Part shown: piece by piece, positions 22,111 to 34,912 of the stretch
Layout of the letters: each line of letters begins with the position of its first letter
How positions within the stretch are numbered: position 1 is the first letter of the stretch
NCBI GenBank assembly: GCA_038502055.1
Contig: JAXRKN010000044.1
Span: 2,452,001-2,516,000, forward strand
Reading direction: 5' to 3'
Source: Tanytarsus gracilentus
Lineage: Eukaryota > Arthropoda > Insecta > Diptera > Chironomidae
Length of the DNA: 64,000 nt
Notes under the pieces: model-generated
The model's input: only the letters and a program-made list of their open reading frames with translations
Told to the model about the DNA's origin: nothing
The model's database searches: none
Translations under genes and position numbers: made by a program

Positions 22111-24200
22111 ATGATTAGAAAAATTGTAATTTTGTGTCTAATTTTTCAATTTTCAATTTTTAAAATAAATACTCATCGATCTAATGACAAACTTTTATCA
22201 ATTTTGGCTTTATTCGATGTCACTTTTGAGTTCTTTGTGAAGGATGAAATTTACTTCGATATTTTTGTATGCGGAGAAAGTTCACCTCAACTTTCAGGCA
22301 TAATTAACAGTTTGATGGCAAAATTTAGTGAAAATTACTCAACGAACATAATTCAGTATAGAATTAATGACAAACCCATCGAACTCACCTCACCAACAAT
22401 AATTTTCGTGGAAAATCCTTCGATTCTTTCGAGTTGCTTTGAATCAATTATTTTAGGAAATCTAACCGATAGAAACTTTTTGACATACGTTAGTGATCCC
22501 GAAGATTTTGAGAAAATATTGATTCCAGTCCATCCGTCTGCGGATGTCGGTCACATCAGTCAGTATTCATTTTTTCTATTAGAAACAAAAAGAGAAATTG
22601 AACTTAAAACTTTCGAATGGTGGACAAAGGGTGAAAATTAAAAAAATCAATAAAATTTTCATAAAATTAAAAAACTTTTTCAGACCTTTGCAATGCCACA
22701 CAATTAATAACCTACAACACCTTTAACAAAAAATCTCAAAAATGGCGTGAACCGCTTGAAATACCAACAAAGTTCTTAAAATTCCACAACTGCGTTTTAA
22801 AGTCATGGTCAATAATTTTTCATATGCCTTTTGTCGATATTTTATATCAATACGGAATGGGTTTTCTACATCCGCGTTTCCCAGAAGCCCTCGAGAGACG
22901 AGAAAGAAGAGAAGTTCAGTTTATTGAATCTTTTGCAAGGGTTGGAAATTTTTCGCTGTTGAGAACATTAAACAGACATGAGCCAGGAGTTCAGCTCAGA
23001 CAGCAGACCTCAAACTGGCAAGGTGAGATTTAATTTAGAAATTCATAATTAAGAAATTTTCTCATTTTTAGTTCAATACTCAAGTGGATGTGCAATAAGT
23101 TGCAGCGATGCAGTTTTCTCAACTATAGTCTGTGCAATTCACTCGCCAACCGAACCTTACTCCAACTACGAAAAAATGATTTTGCCTTTCGACTACGACA
23201 CCTGGATGTACCTCATTATTACTCTAACCGCTGCATTTCTAGCAATTTGTTTTATCAACACGAGATCAATCAAATTTCGAGAAATATTTTATGGAAAAGG
23301 TGTGAATACGCCGGCAGTCAATACTTTGGCTGTAATTTTTGGCATTGCACAAACAAAACTGGCTGAGAATAATTTTGGAAGAATTCTCTTTACAACTTTC
23401 ATTTATTTTTGTCTCATCATGAGAACAGCTTATCATGGTTAATTTTAACATTTAAAATTCTCAATTTTAATATCGTTACATTTTTATGTTTAAGGTGTTT
23501 TCTTTGAGATGTTTACGAATGATTTACAAAGGCCACCACCGGAAACTTTTGCTGACCTAAGAGAGAGAAATTATACGCTTTACGGAGTTTCAGGAAATGA
23601 GTTTAAGTACATTGAATTCGTAAGAGATTTGATTCCTGAACATCAGAGGTAATTTTTTATTTTTTTACGTAAATTTTAAATTAAAAATTGATAATTTTCA
23701 GACCTAAGATTGAGTCTCAACCTCTCTTTGTCATGCCTCAATTGTTCTTAAACATGCTCGATCCAAAGTCACTCTCTGCTGCACCAATGTCCTTTGTCGA
23801 TATGAAAATGATGAAAATGGTGATTGAAAAGCAGCCAGGACTGTTAAAAGAACGCCTGATTGCTCCACCCGAAGGAATTTGTGTCTTTCGCAATAACTTT
23901 GCAGCCACATTGAACGCTAAAGTCGTAAATACATTAATAGCCGCTGGTATACCTCAATTTTGGTTTCGTTACTCGGTTGAAGTTGAACTTAAAAGTCCAC
24001 CGGAACCTACTCGTGAGCCAAAAGTTTTCGACATTGAGGATTTAAAATTTGGCTTTGTGATTTGGTTGGCGACCATTATGGCCTCGATTGTCGCATATTT
24101 CATGGAACTCTTTTACTTTTACTCGATAATTGTTTCTATTAAAATTAAAGAATATCTTGTGGCAGTTTATATCATTTACAGCATGTTAAAACAGGGTTAA
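22111..24200 (+). CDS. Divergent ionotropic receptor (IR)
   Basis: Five exons (22111-22630, 22684-23022, 23072-23437, 23495-23648, 23702-24200) give 625 aa. A signal-like leader (residues 1-21) precedes a weakly conserved extracellular N-terminal half. The ligand-gated channel part starts near residue 287. TM1 is about 331-351; a pore-loop region follows (LAVIFGIAQTKL), then TM2 (GRILFTTFIYFCLIMRTAYHG, about 388-408) running into VFFEMFTND and RPPP. The last membrane segment is near 575-600. The RTAYxG..FE phrase and the run into a second ligand-binding lobe are typical of insect chemosensory IRs. Sequence is too divergent to assign a subgroup; it is not one of the conserved co-receptors as far as can be judged. 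The exon 3 donor is GTTAAT, weaker than the others. An AATAAA lies at 24508-24513. Confidence 0.88.
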
Positions 24201-26371
24201 AACTTCACAATAATTCACTGCATTAATTTTTATCCCGCAAAAGTTTTTCTCCCTGAAATATGAATCACGTCTCAAAATTCAAGTCACTTTATCAGCGTCA
24301 ATTTTTTCATCTCTTTTGTAGAATATTCAATTGAGTTAAAAAGAGTCATTTATTATTTTTTTCCCTTCCCTTTACCATCGAGCATAAACTCAAAACAAGC
24401 ATTTCATGATGAACTGAAAAATGGGAACAAAAGAACACAAAACAAACTTTTTTTTGATTGTGTAAAGTTTTTCATTTTATTTTTATGAAAATTGAAATTG
24501 GAGAAAGAATAAAAAATATTACAACGAAACTTTTCATCGAGGCTCAACAATTTCGTCCGCGAAAGAAGAAGAAAATTATTTTAATTTTTATCAACAGAAA
24601 TTCGTAATTAATTTTTTTTTGGAATAAGATTGGAATTAAATTCAGTTTTAAAAGCGCACATTTCGTTTCACTTATCAACAAAATAATTTTCAAAGCCCAA
24701 ATTAAAAAGAAACATCGCCAAAGCAAAGTCAACATCGAATTGGTGAAAAAATCAATTAATTAAATTTTACTAAAAAGCTCCAGTCGTTGCCGTTGCGTTA
24801 ACAGATTTCATTATCATGTTAAACTCTTTTTGAGTGATGATAAAATCTCCAAAAAAGGATACGGAGTTAAAACTTTGCCAATTAACGACAAACAAGTTGC
24901 AAATTGCTCTTCTCGAATGAGGGCGTGTTTGATGTGCGAACATCTCGCAGCATCTTAATAAATTTAAAAACTTTAACAACAGCATTTAGAGAGAATTTTG
25001 CGCATAGGAATTGAAAGCGAGATTTATGATGCAATAATGAAGTTTTCGGTCCGCAAGCGGCAATTATTGATAATTTATTTTACTTCATTTTTGGGGGATG
25101 CGAGTGAGACAAAAGTTTAAATTAATTTTAGAAAAAACTTCACTCATTAAAAGTTTTTAGATGCGAAATGATTTTAAATAAAATTCTCAAGTTTGATATT
25201 TTTTTCTTTTATGTGATTAGATAATTTTTAGCCAAGTAAATGCATTCAAAATTTGAATTTTCACATTTTCAAATCTTAAATGCCCTCGCGTGGAAATTTT
25301 AAATGTAAAGCTCGCAATTTTAAAGAGTTTTCTTCGATATTTCATTAAATATGTGTTTTTTGGGGCATGAAAAAGAGAGAAATATTCGCTCTGATATGAT
25401 TTTATAAATTTTTATCGTAGACAAAAAGGGAAATTTTATTCATTTTAAGTATAAAAGCTTTTTTAATAAATAATTTTCGCCTCTCCATAATGCATGTCAA
25501 AATGTGCTTATTATCTTTATTAGTTTCGCTCATTCTCGTTTGTGAGAGAGAGAAGGCGTGAAATGTTGCGATGATAAATTTTCCGAAATATAAAGATTTA
25601 TCGATTTAGAGCTGAATATTTAGTGTGTAGATTATGTCTAGAATGATTATCTAAATGATGTTTTTTGTCTGTGTATGATTCATATAAATAACAAGATAGA
25701 AGATTTTTGTGGTTCGAGCCAGAAATCGAAGAGGAATAATTTTTTTGATAGTTTAAAATCAAGAATTTTTTTTTAAGTTTTTTGAAAATTTAAATCCACC
25801 CACAAAAAATTTAATTTCTTCTAAATTATCAAATGAACCTTCCCATTCTCATTCTGTACGAACCACATATTAATTGTGGGCACCATCATTATAAAAATTA
25901 CTCTCAGCTTCATCATCTAATGCGCTTCATAAAGCCTTACCCAAAATAATGAGTGATTGGGTGAGAATAAATATACGGGTAGTTCGATAGGAAGCAAAGA
26001 GAGTGAGATAAAAAACAACCGAATATAATTAGAAAAAATTCTCTAGGGAGATGCCTCTAAGAATTTCATAAAAATGAAACTTGAGCAATGCTTCGATTTA
26101 ATTTTTATCGTCTACTTTGTGACTTTTCACCCTTTTTTTAAGCGAGTGTCATCTCCTAAAGAAGCTAATTAGAAGTTAACAACCATTTTGCATAATAATT
26201 TCTACGTCATAAAGAACAATGTGGTTAAACATCACGCGGTTATTGAGAGAATCCTCAAAATATTTCCTCAGGGGAAAAACAAATAATAAAGAAAGTTGAT
26301 AAAAAGCGTACAAATTTTCTTCACAATCATGCCTAACATTTTAAATTTTACTATATAAGCATTTCGTGTTG
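24201..26371. other. Intergenic, no gene seen
   Basis: This holds the 3' flank of the ionotropic receptor (possible poly(A) signal 24508-24513) and of RhoGAP92B on the other strand. It is AT-rich. Two minus-strand open frames near 24544-24985 have no recognisable content. Confidence 0.5.
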
Positions 26372-29300
26372 TTATAAATTAGTTGAGTCGCCATCAGTTG
26401 ATTTCGGCCGTGCCGGTGGCGGCACTTGAGGTCGTTTGACTTTAACGTCGCGCGGTGATGGCGGCACTTTTTGTTCATCGGACGAGTTGAGAGCGTCCGA
26501 TGATGATCTTAAATTTTCTTTATCGTCATTCTCGCTAAAAAGTTCTCTTCGAACGGGTCGCGGTGAACCCGCTAGTGGCAGGTCAATGATTGACACTTGT
26601 TGCTTCTCAACATTATACATGGTAACTTGCTTCGACTGCACATCACTTCCATTTGACTCTGATGTTCGTCCCTCACGCAAGGAATTATTTCGCCGCACTG
26701 TGGCCACATTTGCTTTGTTTGCGAACGTTGCACTCAACTCCTCAACAAGTTTCTCATTGGAGAGCATTGAAGTTGGCGATCCCATGCCGCCGCCTGTTGC
26801 TGCTCGAAATGACGCTGGACGCATAAGTGTCACAGGACGATCAGGAATGGCAGGTTTCTCGCGCATAGTGACTAATAAATTTTCTTCACTCTTTTGCAGT
26901 TCACCTTTTGCTAGTGTAGTTCGTGGCGCGGCGACAGGTCGACTTGATGATGATGATGAAGTTGACGATTTGTCTTTCAATGGCACATTTCTTACGAAAG
27001 CTCTTGAGTTCGTTTGACTCTCGGCATTCGTGACAACTGGACGAGCAACTGGAGGTGGTCGACTCGGTTTATTTGTACCGAGAATATTTTCAGTACTTCC
27101 AGCGCGTCTCATGCCTCTGCCATCGTCAGACGGATCAGAGTCAATGTAACTGAAATTTGAAATGTCTAAGCCTTTCGGGACGCTCATCGGCGGCTTAATG
27201 TCGGTCTTAACTTTGGCCGGTTGTGGAGTCATTGCGGGAGGAATTGGCGCTTTGGGTTTTCGACGCGACGGTAACTTTGGTGAACCTGTAGTTGGACTCG
27301 TGTCCGATAACGAACTATTTGACTGACTCGATTTTAAAGGTGGATCATTTAACAATATTAGACTAGTATCGTGACTACTCGAACGCGAGTGTGATATTTT
27401 TGAGGCGGATGGACCATTCTTGACATTCTCTCCCACAAACATTGACGTCGACATTGGATCATGTTTGGTATGCAGCGATGAAATTCCTTTATCATAGGGA
27501 AATCCGCCATTGTCGGGAAAGAGCTCGTCGCGTGTCATCGTCTCATAGAAATTCACTTCGCCATCGAAGAAAAAATTCCAATCTCCAATCAATGTCTCAA
27601 CCACGGTATTCACAGCCGATGTAGTAGAAATCTGAGAAATATTAATCAGAGTTGATTTTTTAATTTTGTCAAGGGATGGACACTAAAAATTTAAAAATGT
27701 CTCAAACTCACCTGTTGCGCATAATTCTGATCGTTTTCATTTTGTGGCCAAAGCAAATTCGGTGACATGACAATGGCAATGTTCTGCGTTGACATTTTAT
27801 TGTGCTGATTTTTCTCGCTCAACAGCGTTAGGAATTTCATTAGGTACTTGAGGTTATTATAATTTCCCTCGGGTAATTTATTGATGATATTTAAAATTGC
27901 CGCTTTACGCTGTTGATCATTCTGTATTTGAGAGACTTCGAGGAACTCATTGTAGTAGCTGTACGTGAGTAATGGCTCGGGAAGACTTCTGAGGTAAGAC
28001 TTGAGGACCGACGCTATGACATGCACGTCCTGATACTCGTGCGGAATTGGCGGCGCAACAAAATTAGCATCAATCGCGCTCCGCATTCGCATCAATTTGC
28101 TCTTGCCTGTAATTAATCAAATTTAATAATAATTAATTTTTGAGATAACGAAATAAAATTTTTATTATTTTCGGCGTGAGACAATAAATAATTAGAATAA
28201 TCTCAGCTGATAAAGTAAATTCAAGTGATAATAATATTAATTATAACATTAAAAAATGAACTCAAATGTCATTGAATAAAAAAATTAAGATTATTCAAAT
28301 AAAATGGAAGATTCTTAAATTTATTTTAAGAGATTCACTTTTTGCGACATTCTTTTCAGTGCGATTTAATAAGTCGGCTATGTCGCTCGTGTGGTATTTT
28401 TGTGTCATATATTTGCTAGTTAGTCTAGCAAAATATGTCTTAAAGTCATATCGAAAATCAAAAACTCTTCCACCAGGTTAATATTTATTTTTAATTATTG
28501 TTAATTTTTAATTAATTCCAATTTAATTTAATTCTAATAATTTAGGGCCTCAATGGCATTGGCCTTTTTTCGGAGACTCAAGATTACTGCAAAATCTAGC
28601 AAGAAAAAATGGCGGACAACAAGAAGCTTTTGCAAAGCTTTTAAGACGATATAATTCTCCAATTATAAGCGTTAAATTGGGAAGTGATCTTGTGATTTAT
28701 GTCTCAACTCATGATCTGATAAAACAAGTTTACATGCGACCCGAATTCGACGGAAGACCCGATAACTATTTTATTCGATTGAGATCAATGGGATCACGAC
28801 TTGGCATCACGTGCACCGATGGTGAACATTGGAATGAACAAAGGACCTTCGTGGCACGACAACTCAAAAATATCGGCTTTGGTCGATCAAAAATGGAAAA
28901 AATCATTGAAATTGAGCTGAAGGAAATTCTTCAAATATTCGAGGAGAAAAAGGGTAAAAAAATAAAAATTGAAAACTTCAAGAAATTAAAAAAAAAATTG
29001 CAAGTCCTCAAAGCGAAATAATTTTTCAATTTTTCGACAGAAATCTACGGAGGAGAAAGCCATGTTATCGTAACTTCCATAATCAATATTCTTTGGACAT
29101 TCGCATGCGGCTATAAGTTTAATCGTGATGACCCGAGACTGCAAAGACTTTTAAATTTGCTCGAGCGTCGCGCAAAAGTATTTGATATGAGTGGCGGAAT
29201 TTTAAATCATGCACCATGGCTCAGACTTATCGCACCCGAAAGTACAGGCTTTAACTTAATAAATTCTTTGAACAAAGAGTTTTATGATCTTTTTAAGGGA

Positions 29301-32300
29301 GTAATTGAAGAGCATTTGGATGACTATTGTGAGGAGAAGGCAGGAAATGATTTAATTTACGCATTTATAAAGGAAATGAAAGCACAAGAAAATAATCCCA
29401 ACACAAGATTTACAATCAAGCAACTCATTATGGTAATTGTGGATATTTTCATTGCCGGCGCAACCACAACATCGACAACGATTGAATTGGCTTTAATGTC
29501 AATGTTGCTCTATCCGGATGTTCAACAGAAATGTCGAGAGGAAATCGAGAAATTTGAAAAAATTTCCTACTCAGATCGAGATTCATTGCCGTACACAGTT
29601 GCAAGTTTGTTGGAGACTCAACGATGTTTTCCAATTTTCCCAATTCTAGGACTTCGAAGAGTTTTGGACGATTGCAAGTTTCATGGCTATGATATTCCAA
29701 AAAGTGCAACAATTTTAGTTGATTCGAAAGGAATTTTGGAGGACAAAGCTTTTTGGAAGGATCCGGAAAATTTCAGACCTGAAAGATTTTTAGAGGACAA
29801 TAATAATGGAATTAATCAAGCTTTGCAAGAGAGGTGAGAAATTAATTTTTTCTAATACTTAAATTTAATTAAAAATTTTCAGAGCTCTTTTCTTCGGAAG
29901 TGGAAAACGTCGATGCCTCGGTGAGCCGCTTGCAAAAGAGTGCATCTTCACTTTTACAGTTGGCATCCTCAAAAAATTTAAACTTCACAAATGTGAAAAT
30001 GAAGAACCGAAGATTAAACTTTTACCGGGAATCACTTACTCGCCTCAAAAATTTAAAATTTTGTTTGAAAAAATTTAAAATTTTATGATTGAAAAAATTT
30101 AAAATTTTGAGGAAATTTGAAAATAATAAAACTAATTAATCTCAAATTATGCTTACCGCATCCAACTCTCATTATTCCTTCTTCATAAAGACCTTTCTCT
30201 AAGAGACAGCAAACACACAGTTCAATTACGTATGAAATTCTTCGATTAGTTGTGTCGAGATGATCCTGAAGAGATGTATTGAAAACTCTTTTGTTGCTAC
30301 TTCCTGTGAATTAATAAATTTGATGTTCACGAATTAGTTCCAATTAAGTTAACGAAATTTGTTGCAGTAAAAATTGTCGACATGATAAATCCATCATGTG
30401 CAAAACCAATTTTTAATGAATTAAATTCTCATTTTCAGTTCGCAGCTCATCAAGCACAGAAAATTCATCTAATTCATGGCTCTTTCACTTCATCATTGCG
30501 AGATTAATTAGCAACGCTTGTGCATGAAAACTCGTAATTGCTTTCAATTAATGCTGTACAAATTAAATTAAATCAACACTTTTGCGCTGCTGTGTGTGAA
30601 TCTCGCATGATGGTGATAAGAAGCAAATATTTATATGCAATTTGTGAGACATTCGCAGAATGTCACATAACGACTTATGAAGTAATGAGATTGAGATGTG
30701 AAGAAGTGATGAAGTGTAAGCAATTGTTTATACACTGAGAGAAAATAAAACAAAATGGCTGATACTTTTTAAAAATCAGTTGCAATTATTAAATAAATTT
30801 TAGAATTAATTAATTTTTTCAAAAAATCTTTAATTAGCTTGAAAATTAATGATCTTTTTAATTTTTTCCACAATTGATTTTTTCTTTCAGTGTGTCCTCA
30901 ATACTCGAACCATAATTTCATCTCACTTCCAACATCGCTGCACACCTTGTTCATAATTAAAATTACATCACGCTTTAACATTGTACTCACTTATCAACCC
31001 GTTCATATCACTCATCAATGTCTCAATCTCCTTGAGTGCTGACTTAAAGAAGAGTTGTTGATCTAAAGTGCAAGCAGAGCAGAGAGGAAGAAGAGCAAAC
31101 AAGAATTAGCGACAAGTCGGAAGAAATCAATTAAAAGCTTACATTTGACATAATTGAGAATGTAATTGGATATATTATCCTCCTCGGCAAGCAAGTCGAA
31201 CATATTTGACGCGTAAATATCACGCTCCTTCTCCAATCGCGTCTCACACTCCTCCTGATCGTCTTTTAATTGATTTACTTTCGTCTGATTCTCGTTAAGT
31301 TTAATGGCGCTCTATGGAAGATTGAAGAAGAAAAAGTCTTAATTGGATTGTTTGCGTTTGATTTTTATCAATTTGTAAGATTGTGATTTCAATTAATCTG
31401 TGTCAACTCTCCAGCGAGCTTCAGCTGCTGTTGGCTTTTGCCAATTAAAAAAAAAGTTAATTAAATTCGTGGTTAATTTCGAATGGAGCACTCTATTGAC
31501 ATTTGTATGCTTTGAACTTTTACACAAATTTGTACAGGAAATTTAATTTGCATTCGAAACCGATGATGAAAATTCATTTGGAGATCAAAAAGGTTTTTCA
31601 GGTCTGTGGGCGGATTTCAATTTGCATCTGTCTCATTTAATGATATATTTAACGGGAATTAATTATGTTAGCTAGAAAAATAGTTGAATCCTTTAAGCTA
31701 CGTATTTGAACATTGCAAACAATTTTACAATTTATTGAATTTTTTATTGACGTTTGATTTTATTTGGAGTGAAGAAATTAAAATTTTAATAAATTATCAC
31801 ATGAATAATTTTACAGTTTGCATCATCAACTAATTTTATTTTTTTAATAATTGAATTATCACACTTGAGTCGTAAAATTTCACGACGACAGATTAAAAAT
31901 ATTTCTCACATTATTTTTTTGTTTGCAAAATTTTGCGCAAAACAAAAAACGCATTTCGAGAGTTGGAAAGTAAGAAAAATTGTCATTAAAGATTTTTGCG
32001 TCAGCAATTTCGCAAACATTGCAGAGACGAGAAATGTAATTAACCGAAATAAAAGGTCTCACCTGATGCTTCTGCTTGGCAGCCTCATTATCTTGATGGC
32101 ACTTGGCAACGACGCGCTTCTGCTTCTGAATCACCTGGATCTGCTGCTCTATGATGCCATTCAGCTTCTTATTCACATCATTTTCAATATTCACCTCATT
32201 ATTCACAATCTCCGAGGCAATTGTTTTCTCAACCTTTGCTGTACGATGTTTTTATTGCGGCACACGATGTGGATTATATGGAGCATTAGACGAAATGAAA

Positions 32301-34912
32301 ATGAACACAAAAAAAGTGAGAAAAAGAATTAAGGCAACATGTGTGAGAAAGAAATTCACTTTAAAAAGACACACACAATGGATAAAGACGCTATTAAGGC
32401 AAAAACTCATCAATTTTAATTCGCGGTAAAAGTGTCGGCAAAATCATTTCATGGAAAAAAATTTATGGTAGTGTCGAGAGCATTGAAGAATAATTCACGG
32501 CTAATTTTGAAAGTTATTGTAATTTTTGAACTGAATTGTGGAGTAGAAAAAAATGAGCGGAAGTCATGACGATTTTTAAAACTGCTCTCATTAGTAAATT
32601 TTGCAATTTACTCGATTAAATTTTTAAAGATCTTTATCGTGTCTCTTTTTCTCATGAGCTTAACCTACCACAATCTTCCAGTATTTTACGAAACAATCCT
32701 TCCGGTAACTCTTTTGCTGAATCCTCTAATGCCTGACCCAACACATACTCATTTATCTTCTTTATTCGCTTCTCTTTCGCCGCTTGATCTTGTCCCGGTG
32801 GTGCATTTGTTGAGATTTTCTTGCTAATTGTTTGCAATACATCTCGATATTTATCCACTTGCTTCTCAATATTCTGAAGCTCATCGTTACGTTCGGGTTT
32901 TACAGATGATCTAAAAGGAAGAAGAAGAATCTCAATATGGTTTTTAAAGTGCTAAAATTGCTGTTAGATAAATAACAACTTTTAATTATATTTATCTCGA
33001 AATCTCAAAGGAGCTCGCTAGAGAGCAATTTGCATGTCTATGGGAAAAAATCTTTAATTTTTTTTTCAGAAAACACAAAGTTTTGGATTAATCTCACGAT
33101 TAAAAAGGTGTAATCTTCTTAAGTGCTGACTTAAAGGGAAGAAACTGAATCTACATTCATTTAATTAACACGCATGAATTTTTGTATAAGTCTCAAATTT
33201 AATTCGAGTGTCCACTCGCTCACAACTCATTGTTCATGTCTGTTCGTGTGCTTACATAGTACTGTAGAATTTTCATCAAAAAAAATATTTAAATTCATGA
33301 CTCATGTATTAAAAAAGTTTCAAATTGCGTTTGTGCTAATTCAAAAAAAAAAAAACTATAAAAATTTTCATGCATGGCGTGTAGAAGCACTCGATGCAGC
33401 GGCTGTTTACACAAAGTTCAGGAAACTCAAAGCAGCAGGTGAAAATAAACATAAAACCGCGACCTTCATCTATCAAAATTTTTATTTTTTTATGATAATT
33501 TCGTGTACGTGGAGAGGATTTATGGATGGTTAAACAATTAGAGTTGATACTTTCTCCCCTCACGACCTAAACCACAAAATTCAACCGCAAATTGATCCAT
33601 GAAAAAATAAAACTTTCATCTCCCGTTGTCCGCACTGGCGATGTATATGAAAAATTAACGATATGACGATATCGATTGAAATACGATACTAAAACACAAA
33701 AAATTCAGGAGTGGAAACTAAAAAATATTTTTTTGCTGAAATCATTTTTGAAATTTTCTTAATTTTTTTTTCTCCGTTTAAAATAAATCTCATAAATTTT
33801 TTTGTATGCTTGTCTGAGTAAATGAAGGTCAATGATTGAGCGGATGACTCATCGCTGTGATGACATAAAAATAATAATGCAAAGTACGCGAAGCGAGTGA
33901 GGAAACCAGCTAAAAATAAATTAAAATTCTTCACACTCGCTTCGACAATTAAGAGGCGATTTCGATGACTTAATTCCCAAAAAAAATTATCCATTGTAAC
34001 TGTAAACAATTCATTTTGTAATATTCAGTCACGAAGAGGGATAATCGCCTCGTCTCAATTGATTTATTTGGCGTGAAAAGTACAACAACGATTGTAAAAC
34101 CGATTTAACTTTTAATTCGAGCATAAGTCATGAGAACACAGTGGAAAAATAAATATCATATTCATGCCGCAGCTCAATTGAGAGTGAGAGCCATGACGTA
34201 ATTATCAATTTGACCAGCCATTCTCATATAACAACAAAAGCGGAGAAGAAAAACATCAAAAAACACACACAGACTTCGAGTTTGTGTGAAATGAGGGAAT
34301 TTAATCATCATCCGCGCATTTATTTTTACATTTTGCATGTCTCATCGAGATTATTCAAGTTTTGAGGAGGATTTTGTAATTATTTGCACGATGCAATTAA
34401 GAAAGAAATTTAATTAAGGAAAATTTTCGCCTAAGTTTCTTTCCCTTTTAGATAATTCCATATCAAGTTCAAATATTGTTTTATTATTTTATGGTCTTTG
34501 CACTCAACTGAGCAGTTGCTAAGCATAAAAATTTAAGCAAAACAAAAAATCTAAAAATATTTCTTACAAAAATTCCTTCATGCTCTCAGTGCGACGATCG
34601 CTTTATAATATTCATTCAAAATCTGACTCGTGTCAATATTGAGAGATCTTCCGCAATGAAATGCGAGATTATGTTAATAATCATCGATGACTACGCCCCG
34701 TGTTTATGAGCATTATCACTTAGTAAAGTACTACTTCACTGGCGAAGGAATGTGAACTCATGTTATTTCGAAATTCGAACTTCCAACAAGGACATTTGCA
34801 TCACTAACACAGTCGCAGGACGAAAGAAAATTGATAGAAGAAAAAAAATAAAAACAAACCTTTGCGAGAAATTCTCGGCTGCAATTTTTATCTTATGAAG
34901 TTGCTTCTTCAT
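26372..34912 (-). CDS. RhoGAP92B: BAR and RhoGAP domain protein, RhoGAP92B orthologue
   Basis: Eight exons on the minus strand (34912-34860, 32910-32669, 32238-32063, 31311-31143, 31062-30991, 30303-30157, 28106-27712, 27631-26372) join in frame to 837 aa. The start exon is only 53 nt; its product (MKKQLHKIKIAAENFSQ) matches the family N-terminus, which decided the start. Residues about 1-240 form a BAR domain rich in charged helices, which binds curved membranes. The RhoGAP domain runs about 245-435, with the catalytic arginine finger at R283 in YEEGIMRVG. It should stimulate GTP hydrolysis by Rac/Cdc42-type GTPases. The last 400 residues are Ser/Pro-rich with SH3-binding patches (KAPIPPAM, QVPPPARPK). 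The family includes vertebrate SH3BP1 and ARHGAP17. The donor of exon 1 is GTTTGT, a weak site. Intron 6 contains a P450 gene on the opposite strand. Confidence 0.93.
28380..30078 (+). CDS. Cytochrome P450, CYP2 clan, nested in a RhoGAP92B intron
   Basis: Four exons (28380-28476, 28546-28953, 29041-29833, 29883-30078) give 497 aa, normal for a microsomal P450. An N-terminal membrane anchor is followed by the hinge KTLPPGPQWHWP. Helix C has WNEQR; the I helix has AGATTTST for oxygen activation; the K helix has ETQR (ExxR); the PERF region reads RPERFL; the haem loop is FFGSGKRRCLG with ligand C444. Overall form suggests an insect CYP304/305-like member of the CYP2 clan, but the subfamily is not certain and substrate is unknown. 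It is likely an endoplasmic reticulum monooxygenase. An in-frame ATG at 28266 would add 38 residues without anchor character, so 28380 is preferred. It lies wholly within RhoGAP92B intron 6, antisense to that gene. Confidence 0.93.
30047..30112 (+). repeat. Triplicated AT-rich unit across the P450 stop codon
   Basis: Three imperfect units of 21-24 bp with the core AAAAATTTAAAATTTT run head to tail at 30047-30067, 30068-30091 and 30092-30112. The P450 stop codon (30076-30078) lies in the second unit, so the repeat encodes the last residues and the start of the 3' UTR. Confidence 0.8.
30125..30130 (+). promoter_or_regulatory. Poly(A) signal of the nested P450
   Basis: AATAAA lies 47 bases after the P450 stop and only 27 bases before the RhoGAP92B exon on the other strand (30157-30303). 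Cleavage would therefore fall close to or inside the antisense exon. Confidence 0.55.

Noticed and set aside
26436..27017. 193-codon plus-strand open frame
   Set aside because: It is the antisense shadow of the long RhoGAP92B last exon.
31865..32429. Plus-strand frames of 92-155 codons
   Set aside because: They lie antisense to a RhoGAP92B BAR exon and its introns and show no domain.
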